Part shown: piece by piece, positions 1 through 12,184 of the stretch
How the letters are laid out: each line of letters begins with the position of its first letter
Position numbering within the stretch: position 1 is the first letter of the stretch
Source of the DNA: Zychaea mexicana
Taxonomy: Eukaryota > Mucoromycota > Mucoromycetes > Mucorales > Lichtheimiaceae
DNA length: 64,000 nucleotides
Direction: 5' to 3'
NCBI RefSeq assembly: GCF_025766255.1
Contig: NW_026516784.1
Span: 62,001-126,000, forward strand
Notes under the pieces: model-generated
Seen by the model: only the letters and a program-made list of their open reading frames with translations
What the model was told of the DNA's origin: nothing
Database searches by the model: none
Program-made: the position numbers and the translations under genes

Positions 1-37
1 TAAAGCATAGAATGGAATTTTGCTGGGAGTAATATAG

Positions 38-2203
38 AGCTGCTGCTGATGGGGTTGGTGAGTACAAAAGATGCTCATCAGAAATATGTGTTTGATAGCG
101 TGGATTCATCCGAGATCAAGGTGGTGGATTTTGGTGCAGCGTGTCATGAAGCGGGCAAGAAATACCTTTATATCCAGTCCCGATTTTATCGATCACCTGA
201 AGTCATTCTCGGGTTACCGTACAGTTATCCTATTGATATGTGGTCTGCCGGATGTGTGATTGCTGAAATGTTTCTTGGAGTGCCTTTATTTCCTGGCAGT
301 TCTGAACACAATCAACTTCGAAGGATTATTGATATGCTGGGGTAAAATTAAATAATTATTTGTGACACCAGAAAAAGGAAAAATGCTTACAATAATTTTT
401 AAATTTTCTAATTAAGATCGCCACCGCCGGATATGTTGCAACGAGGCTCTAAAACGAAGCATTTTTTCAATCAAAAAACGGTAAACGATCAAGACAGACC
501 TACGATATATCGAATGAAGAGTCAGGACCAGTACAGTCGTGAAAAAAATATCGTCAGTGTGCCCTCAAGACAATATCTGCCGGAGATGGGGCTGACCGAT
601 CTCATACTCAACTACCCGAATCCATCTTTGTCTTATGCAGATGACGATAGAGATCAAGGTTTGTGTCTCTTATATATATTTTGTGATACACCATGTCTTG
701 TTGTGTGCTTGAGGTCCATGTAGACGGGAAGTACGTAGCTACAAAAGAGATTTATCTATATTCTTGTTTATGACAGAGATTAAACTACGTCGGTCCCTGG
801 CTGATTTCCTAAAGGGATTACTTACGGTTGATCCAGAAATTCGGTGGACACCAAAACAAGCACGAGAGCATCCGTTTATAACCGGGGAGCCTTATACGGG
901 TCCTTATGTTCCCGTCAAAGAGTTAAGCAGGAATACTAGTACAGATAGTGCCAGCAGCAGTGGTGACAAGAATGGCAACAATTGTACAGCAGCAAAATTT
1001 ACAACCCTGAAGGCAGTTGCAGAAGATGCTCTAAAGGGGGATATCACTGCCACCACCACCACCACTACTGAAGCTGTTACTCACTCCAATACCACTATAA
1101 AGACGAACGAAGGTATACTTCCGCGTGTAACAGCAGCAATAGCAGAGCAACAAAGCCAGCAACAGCAACGACCTCATCAGATGCAGCAAGAGCTGCCGGA
1201 AAAGCAGCCAATAGCAACGACAACTAAGATACCCGTTACCTCAGTAACAACGCCAGCACAACCACCAGTATTTGCACCAGCGCCTGTCAAAGGAAAGGTA
1301 CTAGCACGAGTTGCTACCTCACCACAGCGGCAGGATCCTAAGGCCGCACCAGCATCTGCTACTATCACTACTGGAAATGCCCAACAACCAGGCCCAACGC
1401 CTATCTTGTTGAACGGAAAAAAATCCCAGCTGTATCCAGTAAACGGCAATCGGATGGCAAATACACTCGGTGGAGGGGATGGCGGTCACAACAAGCGCAA
1501 CATCATTATCATGCCAGAGGCTACCACAGCCGCAACAACACTATCAGCATCAGCATCCTCGTCCACACATGGTCACAGTAGCTTTGCTGCTGTTAGTAAT
1601 CCTGTCATCGAAACCTTGCGGATGCACTACAAACATGATGGCTCACCTGCAGGCGCAGTCTGCCTGACCTCACCACCGATTCTGACCACTACAGCTACAG
1701 TCACCACTGATGCTGTTAACAACAACAACAACAACAACAACAACAACTATGACTACAGTAATATTAAGTATACCAATAACAGCAATAACAATGATAATAG
1801 TAGTAGTAATAATCATAGTAATGGCAACAAAAAGAGCAATCACAGCGAACCGGATATATCGAGACGGGTCAAGATTGCACCGTATGTCAAACTTCGTTGT
1901 GGCTCGCATGATTCATTTCGGATGCCGGATGAAATCCACTATAACTATGGATCGACGACGACTGGCACTGTGAGAGCGACAGGAGGAGCAGGAACAGCGA
2001 CGACTCTGCTCAGTGGACTCTATCAGCACGACAACGCGAGTCGGGTCAAGTTGAATAGCGTTGACAGCACTGGAAGCCGGGACAACAGTGACACAAGTGA
2101 CATCACGCCGAGCAAAAGCAGAATGGCAGCAAGACATGCTGGAGAAGCAGCAGGGGGGCTGTTGATGATGCGGGACAAGAAGCAAAAGAAAAAGGGCTCT
2201 TGA
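38..2203 (+). CDS. YAK1: Yak1-like DYRK-family protein kinase, 5' end missing
   Basis: This is a dual-specificity Tyr-regulated Ser/Thr kinase of the Yak1 branch, which in fungi restrains growth downstream of PKA and glucose signalling. Three exons are visible: about 38-341, 417-658 and 777-2203, and all joins keep frame. The first holds the DFG segment (VDFGAACHE), the Yak1-type activation loop ([12 protein letters not shown]), the APE-region substitute and the [13 protein letters not shown] stretch. The second is the CMGC insert. The third has the end of the catalytic domain ([15 protein letters not shown]) and then about 430 residues of low complexity rich in T, Q, N and S, with an Asn run near 1718-1746. 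The catalytic loop and N-lobe lie left of the window. The left splice acceptor near position 37 is tentative. The Yak1 assignment, rather than another DYRK, rests on the activation loop and the FPGSSE motif. Confidence 0.88.
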
Positions 2204-2815
2204 AAAAAAAAAAAAGAGATCTACGTTACACGAATCCAATGAAAAAGAGTTGCGGGATGCCAAAAGAACTTGTAAATTATCTTTATTACTATTTGTATAG
2301 CACATGGTTTATTGCTCCTTTGTGGATCGTGCTTTTCATGATGACGCTGCTGCTGCTGCTGCTGCTGCTAGATCGCTGGGCTGGGCAGGGCAGGGCAGGG
2401 CCAAGAGGGAGACAAAGAGAGCCAGTGGGGGGGCCGTGGTTACCGTTGACAAGGCAACGTAGGTGAAAGATGTCAAACGTGCGCTAAACCAGACCAGGTT
2501 AATACGGGTGTGCTTGGATTGGTAAGCCCCGATTTTAAAAATAATCCCTATTTTTATATCACCAGCCAAAAAAAAAAAAAAGAGCGGCCTTTTTATTTGC
2601 AGTAACAGATAATATGAATGGTCGATCCGAGAGAGAGACGCTGTGTGTTCCATTACCTGTAGCCTGGTCCCTCCATCCTCTCTCTCTCTCCCTCTCCCTC
2701 TCTCTCTCTCTCTTCCTTTCAGTATACCAAACTGACCGCCTCTCTTCCTTTCTCTTGAACGTTCCTCTCTATCTCTCTCTCTCTTTCTTTCTTTCCTTAA
2801 TCATTCTACTTGATT
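2204..2815. other. Intergenic: YAK1 3' side and SKN7 promoter
   Basis: No gene is seen. The stretch holds poly-A runs (about 2204-2215 and 2569-2581), a CTG triplet run (about 2345-2369) and a long CT-rich tract (2680-2790) just before the SKN7 start. Pyrimidine tracts of this kind are common in fungal promoters and 5' leaders. Confidence 0.6.
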
Positions 2816-5342
2816 ATGCTAGATCCCACATTAGCCGATCCTTCGCCTACTGCCAAACCAGTAGCGACGAAGAAAGGGAATCAGCAGCAAGGAGGTACCG
2901 GCATTCCGGATTTTGTCAAGAAATTGTTTTGGTAAGACAATTTGCCCCAATCTTCAGCCGTGTCGAATCGTGGCAATACACCCTCCCTCCCCCCAAAAGA
3001 AAAAAAAAGACCCTGTTTTGGACAACTCCAAGTAACTGAGTAAGAATAATATAAAAAGTAAACTAAACTAAATGTGCCTGTATACAACAACAACAACATA
3101 GCATGCTGGAAGAATGCATATATCCTCACATCTTTTCGTGGAGTGCAAAGGGAGATACGTTCGTTGTCAAGGATCCAAGCGAGTTCGCCAAAGTGATCTT
3201 ACCGAATCACTTTAAGCATTCCAACTTTTCCAGCTTTGTCCGTCAGCTCAACAAGTACGACTTTCACAAAGTACGGAACCCTGATGATCGACGTCGTCGT
3301 GTGTACGGTGACCAGGTAAAAATCTACGGCTTCAAACGGGGTGCTCGACTCGTGGACAGACATTCTCCACTCGCTTTCGTGTTGTCAACCTTTTACTTAC
3401 AAAGATAGCTCTACAAAACAGGCCTGGGAATTCCAACATCCCAATTTCAAGTACAACCGAAAAGACCTCCTGGAGGGCATCAAGGTAAAGTAGCCTAGAA
3501 CATCCTGATCGTGCCGAGTATTGTTTGTTTTTCTCAATGTCCCCTAGAGAAAAGCAACAGGCAAAGCAGCAGCAGCAGCTGCACCACGCGCGGCTGGTAG
3601 CGAAGGAGCATCGGATGCATCTGACAACAACAACCGCGGGTCGTCGCCATCGTCCTGCACGAAGCACGAACTCAAGGAAATCGCCGTCAAACTTCAAGAA
3701 CAGATCCAGCAACTCCAGCATAGCCAGACCAAAATGGGTGCTCACATGCAAGCATGCGACTTAAAGTACAATGCAGTGGTCGATGCGGTTGAGAAATTCC
3801 GAAGCAACATGGCTGCTCAGGAAACATTAATGCGCGATATCATGCAGCATTTAATGGCGACTTTTAATGGTACGAAAGCGCAAACGCGGGAGAGAGAGAG
3901 AAAGAGAGAGAGAGGGGGGGGGGAGAAGGAGAGGCGTTTTCTTTTGTCAGTCAAGTGTGGTGGAACATCAGTAATAAAAATAGTAATTGAAATGTGGATA
4001 TAAACAGAGAACAGCAGCGAGAGTCCGCCACCCGACATGCAAAAGCTGTTACAAACGTATAACAAAGTGTCACAAGCGAATAGCGATCAAATGAACCGGA
4101 TATCAAAGCTCGTGGAGCACGTGCAACACGACACTGCAGCAATGGCACCACCGCAAGCAACAACAACAACAACTGCTATTACTACTACAGCAGCATTACC
4201 ATCATCATCAAGCAGTACTGCCACTACCATTCCGTCGATGGCCCCTGCCCCTTTTACTTTTGCAGTTCAGAACAACGCAAGCAGCAGCAGCAGCAGCAGC
4301 AGCACTAATAGTAATAACCCATACCTCTCATGCCCAACACCGTCGATTCCTCAGCCAATGCCCTTGAAAGTCGCCATGTCTCCCTCGCTGCGAAGGAAAT
4401 CCAATATCCTCCCGGGCTGGTCAATACCCCCTCGCGTGCTGCTGGTCGATGACGATCTGATCTTTCGCCGCCTCTCCACCAAACTGCTGCAGGTAGCAGG
4501 CTGCACCATTGACGTTGCTGCCGATGGTCTGGAGGCAATCACAAAGCTCGGATCCGGATCCTACGACATTGTCTTGATGGTATGCCTTTTTTGATAGAGT
4601 CTACATGGATGAGAAAACCTCACGATGGGGATGTTGTGTGGCTTTGCTCACCCCAACCAATAAACACATGTAGGATATCATGATGCCCAAATTGGATGGC
4701 ATTTCGGCCACACGGAACATTCGGCAATATGATACGTGGACCCCTATCATTTCCATGACATCCAACACGACGGATCGCGATGTCCAGGAGTACATTTTGA
4801 GCGGCATGACCGATGTACTACCCAAACCATTGGATCAGCGGACGCTGCGCAAGCTGTTGGAACGCTATTGCGCCCATCTCAAGGCGGTTCGCCAAGGCTA
4901 CTACGGCAGTGCGCTTGAAGGCACACCGCATGCCATTGAAGCTGCTGCTGCTGCTGCGGATGACAGTCATGGCAAGGGCAAACAGCCCATGATTGCCACT
5001 CCACCTGTAATAATATCAACCTCGTCTTTTCTCGACTCAATGCAAACTGACGCAATACAACCACTGGAACATCAACAACAACAACAAGCACATAATCATC
5101 ATCATACTCATCATCATCATCAGCTACAACATCCGCATCATCATCAAGCACCGCAAGATAGCTCAAGCCATCGGTGGCAGGTCTTTGTAAATAACGCACA
5201 CTTTGTCCCCACTGCTGCTAGTGCTGCAATGTCCCACCCGCCGCCACAGCTAACACAGTTGGACGACGACGACAACGACGACGACGACGAGAGTCGTGCG
5301 TGGAAGAAGCCAAAGTTGGCAACTACTATTAACAACGAATGA
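2816..5342 (+). CDS. SKN7: Skn7/Prr1-type response regulator transcription factor
   Basis: The protein is a transcription factor that takes phosphate from a histidine phosphorelay and acts in oxidative-stress and cell-wall responses. Six exons (2816-2931, 3102-3315, 3422-3484, 3548-3869, 4008-4579, 4674-5342) sum to 1956 nt, or 651 aa. Residues about 30-131 are an HSF-type DNA-binding domain ([36 protein letters not shown]). A predicted coiled coil follows, then a Ser/Asn-rich linker, then a receiver domain from about residue 380 (VLLVDDD). The phospho-acceptor Asp is about residue 430 in [11 protein letters not shown], and the conserved Lys is in PKPLD. An intron splits the receiver immediately before the phospho-acceptor codon. 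The tail is rich in His, Gln and Asp. The start ATG at 2816 is the only one in frame with the N-terminal piece of the DNA-binding domain. Confidence 0.94.
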
Positions 5343-5829
5343 GTCAAAGGACCAACAGCAAGAGGAATGAATAAAAAGACGTTTTACTACTTGGCTCATG
5401 CATCATAGTTAAGATAAAGGCAGCAGGGCAATAAAAGAAGGCTCCTTTAAATCATTGCTTTTTTGCCCCAATAAGCACGTACACACCACACACACACACA
5501 CACACAACATGTACGGTTGATTTTGAAACAATAACAACCATGAAATTGCTGCTCTATTTGGGTGCTGCACCACCCCTCCCCCCCCTCCCTCCCTCTCGCT
5601 CCACTCCCTCTTTCTCTATTTCTTTCACGCTCACTCCACACATCTCTCTCTCTCACCCACACTCACACCACACAGAGTAAGCGCCCCACCAAAATCGCAG
5701 CCCCGTCAGCCGCGACCTTTGATTTTTTTTTTTTGTTTTATTTTCTTTGATGCGGTCGTCTCTCGAAACTTTGTTCTTTTCTTTTCCCTTTTTTGACTCA
5801 TTGCAAAAGTTAGCAACAGACAGAAGCGA
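5343..5829. other. Intergenic: SKN7 3' end and MADS gene promoter
   Basis: A likely poly-A signal (AATAAA, about 5369) follows the SKN7 stop. A CA run lies at about 5487-5507. A very C/T-rich tract spans about 5565-5670, and a T run lies near 5728. No gene is seen. Confidence 0.55.
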
Positions 5830-5924
5830 ATGACCAACACCAATGCAAACCTAGTGATCGCACCATTGTCGTCGTCTACTGCCGCGAATTCAGGTGTCGC
5901 TCACCCCAACGAAGCACTGCCTGG

Positions 5925-5956
<32 letters not shown>

Positions 5957-6607
5957 AACAACAACAACAACAACAGACAGGTGACATTGTGTTTGACGAT
6001 GGTCAAGGCGATGATGAAGACGAAGATTCAAAACCATCCCCATCACAGCCTACCAAGAATAAACACGCTGGACGACGCAAGATCAAAATTGAATACATTA
6101 CAGACAAGACACGTCGGCACATTACCTTTTCCAAACGTAAGGCTGGAATCATGAAAAAGGCAAGTGTGTACTCTCTACCTATGTGTGTGTGTGTTGTTGT
6201 TGTTGTTGTTGTTACTCTATTTACGCTGTTGTACTGCCTCCTTAAACTAACTCCTTCTTGAAAAAAAACAAAGGCCTATGAGCTGAGCACATTGACAGGG
6301 ACTCAGGTATTATTGCTTGTCGTGTCTGAAACAGGGCTTGTGTATACGTTCACCACGCCAAAGCTACAGCCGCTGGTAACCAAACCGGAGGGCAAGAATT
6401 TGATCCAGGCTTGTTTGAACGCACAGGATTCACCGGTGGAACAGCAGTCGTCTCCTTATGTAGGTTTATGGAACAATAAATTGTGCATTGTCGTTATTCT
6501 TACTGGGAACCCTATTTTCCATCCGTTTTTGTAGTAAACGCCCCTCGCTTTTTGATGGTATTGTTAATATTACATAGGATCTTCGTCAGGGATGGCTCCC
6601 ACGTTGA
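5830..6607 (+). CDS. MCM1: SRF/Mcm1-type MADS-box transcription factor, 3' end unresolved
   Basis: This is a type I (SRF-like) MADS-domain DNA-binding protein, the family of yeast Mcm1. Exon 1 (5830-6159) encodes an Ala run, a Gln run, an acidic segment and the start of the MADS box (GRRKIKIEYI, RHITFSKRKAGIMKK). Exon 2 (6274-6459) continues AYELSTLTGTQVLLLVVSE, the usual SRF-type sequence. To join these in frame, the intron must use a GC donor at 6160-6161 (AAG|GCAAGT) and the AG at 6272-6273. The region after 6459 is uncertain. One reading gives a short exon starting at 6578 with a stop by 6607. Another uses an acceptor near 6722 and an acidic/Asn-rich exon running towards 6900. The end given here is the minimal option. 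Mcm1 orthology is by the MADS box alone. Confidence 0.85.
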
Positions 6608-7270
6608 TAACCAGTATCCTTGATACATACACTTTCTGACAATACACATCCCACCCTCCCCTTCCCCCACCCCACCCCACCCCCAACATCACACACGGTA
6701 TATACAACACTCCATGCGCGCAGACGATCAACTCTTCTTTGACAACGACAGCAGCAACAGCAACACTACGGCAGCCACACAAACACAAAGCATCTATATA
6801 TTATTATACCAGGATCCCATTCTTTTTCTTCTTCATTTCGTTCAACCAACTTTCCCCTCCCCACTCTTTTTCTTTTTCCCCACATAAAAAGATCCTCAGC
6901 TTGATGCAATTATGTACAATTTGTCTCGTTAATCATGACTGCTATACTAATACAGCCATTTTGTGGACTGCACATTGTGAACAGGGGCGGGATGATCATG
7001 ATGGTACGTGTGTAGAGCGACGCAGAAAAGGAAAACGAAGATTGAAAGCTAGTATACGTAGGGAGAGCATGTGACAAGATCATGCGTCTATTTCCGGGTG
7101 CACACAACAACAGATCGTCTGAGATAAAGAATCTCATGTACGAGATGGTGATGCACCAACCCATACAATAATATGCATTCATCAAATTGCATCATAATCC
7201 ATGGGGAGGCAAATATTATTGGAGTTTTGCTAGGATTGCATATATATATATATATATATATATACAATCA
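6608..7270. other. Intergenic or possible unplaced 3' exons of the MADS gene
   Basis: A C-rich tract lies at about 6650-6690. An open stretch near 6723-6885 could be a further MADS-gene exon. An (AT)n microsatellite lies at 7240-7265. Nothing else is supported. Confidence 0.4.
7240..7265. repeat. (TA)n microsatellite
   Basis: Uninterrupted TA dinucleotides, about 13 units. It lies just past the 3' limit of decayed gene copy A. Confidence 0.95.
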
Positions 7271-7280
7271 TAGATACTAA

Positions 7281-7930
7281 AAGACGTTGAGAGGAGTCTC
7301 TTTGAGCGATGTGAGGTTGTGTCTACCGTTCCCAAAGCAGTACAGTAGAGCAATCAGATGCTCGTGGACGTGTGTTACATTCTTAAACTTGCTGTCACCG
7401 TTGAAGGATTGACTCTTGGCCCTGATCGATGAAAACATTGCCTTTCAGGCCAATATCGCGCTTTTCAGTCCCTGGGACAGCAGCAACTTGAGGCTGCCCA
7501 GACTTTTCTTCTACAATGTCAATCTTTGGTTCTTTGGATTGCCATCATACTATCTCGCGATTGCACAAATCCAAGTCGGTTGGAGCCCAAAAAACTCGTA
7601 TTGGAATTCTTCGCTGGAATCAACAATCGCATCTTTTAAATTTCTTGGGAAGCATAAATGGGATCACAGAAGCCCTTAGTTTTCGTACAGTCAGTCTCGA
7701 CTCCAAGTGGGGCGGATTTAATTTATTAGTACTTTACCAGCAGTGTCTTTTTTTGGCTACTACTATCCGGAAGCATTGATACTCCAAAGAAAGACCGAAT
7801 ATTGCATGGTTGATGGAATCCAGTTGTTCATATATACGAATTGACTGCCACTAAGAAATCAAGAAGAATCACAATTGTTAAATAAGCGATGGAAACACAC
7901 AAGAACACACACGATATATACGCTCATTCC
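7281..7930 (-). pseudogene. Decayed gene copy A (paralogue of 12185-12850)
   Basis: Read on the minus strand, this stretch matches the plus strand at about 12185-12850 over several hundred bases with scattered substitutions and small indels. Shared blocks include GAACAACTGGAT with ATCAACCATGCAATATT, AAGATGCGATT with TTGA and TCC, and GCATCTGATTGCTCTACTG. Conceptual frames resemble each other (IDIVEEKSG and EKRDIGLKGN here, VDIVKQNSG and EKRDIGMKGN in the other copy) but are broken by stops and frame changes. An apparent intron region with a GT-rich 5' part is shared as well, which argues for duplication at DNA level rather than retroposition. The protein family is not recognised. Confidence 0.7.
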
Positions 7931-8684
7931 AAACCTTGGCTGATCATTAGCTTCACCAAACCCTACCCACCTCCAGATTTGTCATCTGTTCCAGAATTCT
8001 CTGATCTTGTCATATGGCCCACTGGTTTTATTTCGTTTCGCCAAATACAGCCATGTAGCTTTGATTGTGCATTAACAATAAATCTATCGTAGTATAACAA
8101 TTGGATACTTATGGATGAAGAATAGAATTACTTGGTGATACGACAAGGTATGCGTCCAACAAGTGAATATCGACTTTTGTCTTGTTGAAGCTAACCGACG
8201 GATGTCTGCTGTTTTGACATAGGAAACCATGTTGTCCAAAATCCATGTCGTAGAGCAAAGCCTACAAGTACTTTACAAAAGAACTCATAAACGCCCAATA
8301 GGCCAGAGTATATGGTAGGCAAATCATCCTACATGGCATAAACCACATTGAAAGGGTAAGATCATTTTGCTTGATCGGCCCATATCGTTACACAACTGAA
8401 TACATATGTACAGAATTTAAAATCCAAGTCTTTTTTCCAAAACAAAAGTTAAGGAAAGCTTAGAGTCTATATTTGTATATTACGAATTAGTATGTCCTGG
8501 ATATGAGTTAACTTTGCAAATGCAAAAGAGTATACTGTGATACACAAAGTGCATAGAAATATAAAGTATATTGTGGCCGTAGGATGGAAATGCTCTTTTT
8601 TTATATCAAGAAATCTGGTATGTCCTTTTGAATTGAATTTCTTCAAGAACCGATTTTCCGTCTTCATAATACTATATCATACCA
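7931..8684. other. Intergenic, with one open minus-strand stretch
   Basis: No gene is recognised. Minus-strand positions about 8265-8110 read open and look protein-like, with residues such as MDFGQHGF, but a stop directly precedes the stretch. It may be a relic or an unplaced exon. Confidence 0.4.
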
Positions 8685-11321
8685 TCAATTTAGTAGCTGA
8701 TAGTACTCTATACAAGAACTTTGCACATCACTCATTATTCTTACCGGAAAGTTATAGTCCAACGCAGCCTTAGCATACTCTTCTGCTTCCATCCATTCTG
8801 ATTTATTCAGATAATATCGAGCAAGGAATAATCCTGCCTCTGCGATCTCTTCGGTATCTTGCTATATAATCACATGTGTGTTTGAGAGCTTTTTCTTCCA
8901 ATAAAAAAATATCACTCCCTGGTTGCTTTTCCCCCATCTCCTCCTTTCACACCAAACTTACCCCTTCTTCCACATATCGATCAAAGGCACGGCGATAATA
9001 CTCCGCTGCTGCACTGCTTTCGCCCAATTTATTATACGTCCGTGCCAGTTGGATCATAACCCTCGGCTTTGCTTCTTTATCGCATGCTGCTGCCCGTTTA
9101 TACCACTTGATCGCTTCTTGGTCTCGCTGTAGCAGTTCATAGCAATCACCGAGTGCTTCCCACATGCGTGCATCGTTTGGTCTAATCAATAACCAAATGT
9201 CAGAAAGTAGAAATAACTACACACAAGTTGGTTTGGGTTCGCAGCCCTTTATTCCGACTATGCGTACCTTAACTCTGTACTTTTCTGGTAATAATGCGTC
9301 GCGTAAAATGGCAAACCGAGAATTTCATATGCTTGGCCAAGACCATACCATGCTCGATAATCACGGCTATTTAGATCTTTTTGATCTGTTAATCACATAG
9401 GCTATCGAAGGAAAACCAATTATACCCAATAAAACATAGACTAAAACCATATATATCTCACCAATTGCCCGACGATAACATTCAATTGCAGCGTGCATGT
9501 TCTTCATTTCAATATGATCATGTCCAAGTAGCGTCCATGCAAGATGGTAGTTGGGATTCAAGGCTAATGCGCGCTTAAAATATTCTACCGACTCTGGGAG
9601 TTCGCCTCTTGCACTGTGATAATTGGCTGTAATATGATCAAAGACAAACATTAATAGCCCATACACAAAACCCGTATCAGGGAAATAGAGTAAACCGACA
9701 TTTTTTTCTGTTTTAGTACATAACTTTACCTACTATACAGCATGTTTCTGGGCGATATTTGTCTATTCTCGTACATTGATGTGCAAGTACACTGAGTTTC
9801 GTACGAGATCCTTGGAGATACAGCAAATTTGAATATATATCCATGTCTTCTAATCGACATGGATTTTCTTGTCGTATTTGATCAAATAATGCTTCCGCTT
9901 CATTATAATCTAAGCCAACAGGAAAACTCAAACATTTTAGTTTTTCTTTTTTTCCGTTATCCTTCTCTAAACCATAGTATGTACAAACATTGTTCTTACC
10001 AAACATATCGTAAAATGCTGTTGCTAATTGTGATTTGACAAAAATGCTATTCTCGAAATGGTTTAGAAGGGGAGTCATAAAGTTCCAGAATGTTTCATGT
10101 GATAAATTGATCTCTAGTGCTCTGCGCGCAAAGAAAAAGCTTTTGATGATACTATTGGGCATTTGTTCGTTCAACACTTGCTCTAGATCATGAAACTATT
10201 ATATCACAGTCTTTCACGGTTAGAATTTTTTTCTTTGTCCCCTCTGTCACATTCATGCAAACCCAGAATCCAGCCAAAAAGATCAAACCTGTTTTCTACT
10301 CGTAACAAGTGCACCCAGTTCTATCCAAGCCGACCAGTTGTACTCGTACTTTTTCAGCGAAGAAAGTAATGCAACAGCTGCTTTATCATTGAACTCGCGC
10401 TTCCGTAATACAGTTCCGTATCTTTCATGATACAAAGTAGTAATTTTTTTTAGGAGAAGGGTTCGATCATGTTGCCACATCGAAAAAGTGCAGTAAGCTT
10501 ACAAATAGAGATTGAAAGCATCCAACTTGTCTTGGTCATGATACTGCTTTAATTCCTTGTAGATAGCATCGAGCTCGGCATTTTTCGCATGTGAGTTTTC
10601 GGAAACGTCTGAATAATACATGCATCCAATTGTTTAAAACATCAAGCCAATACTTACAAGTTCACTACGTTGTTAAACCCCTCGTGCTATCTATCCATCA
10701 TTGCCAGCTAAAATAAATGAATGTCTACCTAACATATCGTGTATCCGTTCATTTTTACGCTTTTCGCCAGCCTATACGCAGACCCATCCATGAGAACATC
10801 CATCTTCAGTAAGGATCCACGATAATAACCATCTCGATCACATCCTAACCCCCCACAATTCACCTTTTTACTTACCAGAAACTTTGCATATAATCGTAGA
10901 AACATCAGCCGCGGATGTGTATAATCTTTCAAGATAAAGGCCACATTATCATACTGCTGCATTCGAAATAACGCACGCGCATATTGATATTTATTGTACT
11001 CCTTTTCCGAAAGTGGTTTTAACGACGACTCATAATCTGTACAAACAAGTGCTGTTTCGGCGAGATCGGGCGGTTGTTCGGACGCGATTCCGTCAAGAAT
11101 CTCTGTCGCCCTGAGAGAGAGAGGACACGTTTGATTAGTTAAAATCAAACGACAAGGAGGAGGAAAATTCATATTTCGAATGCCTCTTTTTTGATTTACC
11201 ATTGCGCGGACAGTGTCAAGCACCGTTCGCGACAGACTAGAATAGCCTGTCTTAATTGAGAGCGGAACCTGTCAATGTCGTTATCACTGAGTTCTCGGCT
11301 AGGTCGTAGTATCTCTGTCAT
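8685..11321 (-). CDS. CDC23: Anaphase-promoting complex subunit 8 (Cdc23)
   Basis: A TPR scaffold subunit of the APC/C ubiquitin ligase, which drives the metaphase-anaphase transition. Eleven exons read on the minus strand: 11321-11200, 11110-10876, 10771-10729, 10608-10503, 10421-10289, 10195-10000, 9909-9730, 9626-9462, 9376-9268, 9181-8962 and 8861-8745. All joins keep phase. The N-terminal part has FLRLYAKFL and a typical LYLYG-type join. The C-terminal half is a run of TPR repeats ([64 protein letters not shown]), the signature order of APC8. The total is about 542 codons, close to family length. The 3' end is uncertain. Reading through the last donor gives a stop at 8685, but a good donor at 8744 suggests a further short exon. 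Confidence 0.93.
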
Positions 11322-12184
11322 TCTTTGATCTTTTCACGGGAAAGGGTGGAGGGAGGAAAAGGTGAAAGGACCAACTTTTTTTTAAATATGCGCGTTTTGA
11401 CCTAGAGACTGACCATAATGCCGTCCTATAAGTGGAAATTATTTACCTAGTAATCGGAAGTCCTGTCGGAAGGCTCGCAAGAAGCCCTTTCTAATTACAA
11501 TGCTGGCCTCAAAGCATACAATACGCATGATACGACTGGAGCAATAAGTATAGCTTACCAGTATACAGTCGGGGGAGCCCTTGGTACATTTCTTGACCTT
11601 AACTTATAATATGAATATGTAATAACATCGTTATGGTTGGCGCCCTGACCTCAGTAGCTAAGGTTCCCTAGAACGGCAAATTCTACGGGTATGGTTTCGA
11701 GACACAAGTTCTGTTCCTTAGATATTAAGCTAGGGTAGTTCAATGTCTGATATACATCTCAACAGTATGATTACTTATTAACTCCATCAACCTCATTATA
11801 GAACAGACCAACAGGACATGAATCATAATGAAAATAAACAACAAAAAAATAGGAACGAAGAGGAAAGTAATGCTCAAGTCATTGTCTCTCCCAGTTTCAG
11901 CAAATTGTGTTTTTGCTAATGTAATGATTATTTCTTATTTTAGTTTAAGTAGTCTACAAAGGATTGATAACAGCAATGTTAAACGAGGCAATAGATGGAA
12001 CCTTTGAACACTTCTTTAATCAAAGCATGATGTCGTTCTATCCCATGTAATTACTACTTCTTGTATTATTATATTTTTCTTTATACTTATATTAACTTGA
12101 TATTTAATATTATAAATTAAGTATTTAGGAAGAAAACATAAAGTTCAAAGAATATGACTTTGAAAACTGTGAACGATTTCTGTT
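11322..12184. other. Intergenic: APC8 upstream and possible 5' part of decayed copy B
   Basis: No intact gene is seen. Plus-strand stretches at about 11817-11930 (an N/E/Q-rich reading starting at an ATG) and about 11948-12047 look like exon remnants in line with decayed copy B downstream. They could be its 5' part. Confidence 0.4.

Noticed and set aside
1177..1909. Minus-strand frames over the YAK1 tail
   Set aside because: They are the complement of low-complexity Thr/Gln/Asn codons and have no conserved motifs.
7416..7779. Plus-strand open frames of 87 codons
   Set aside because: The homology to the 12-kb relic lies on the minus strand, so the plus frames are shadows of decayed copy A.
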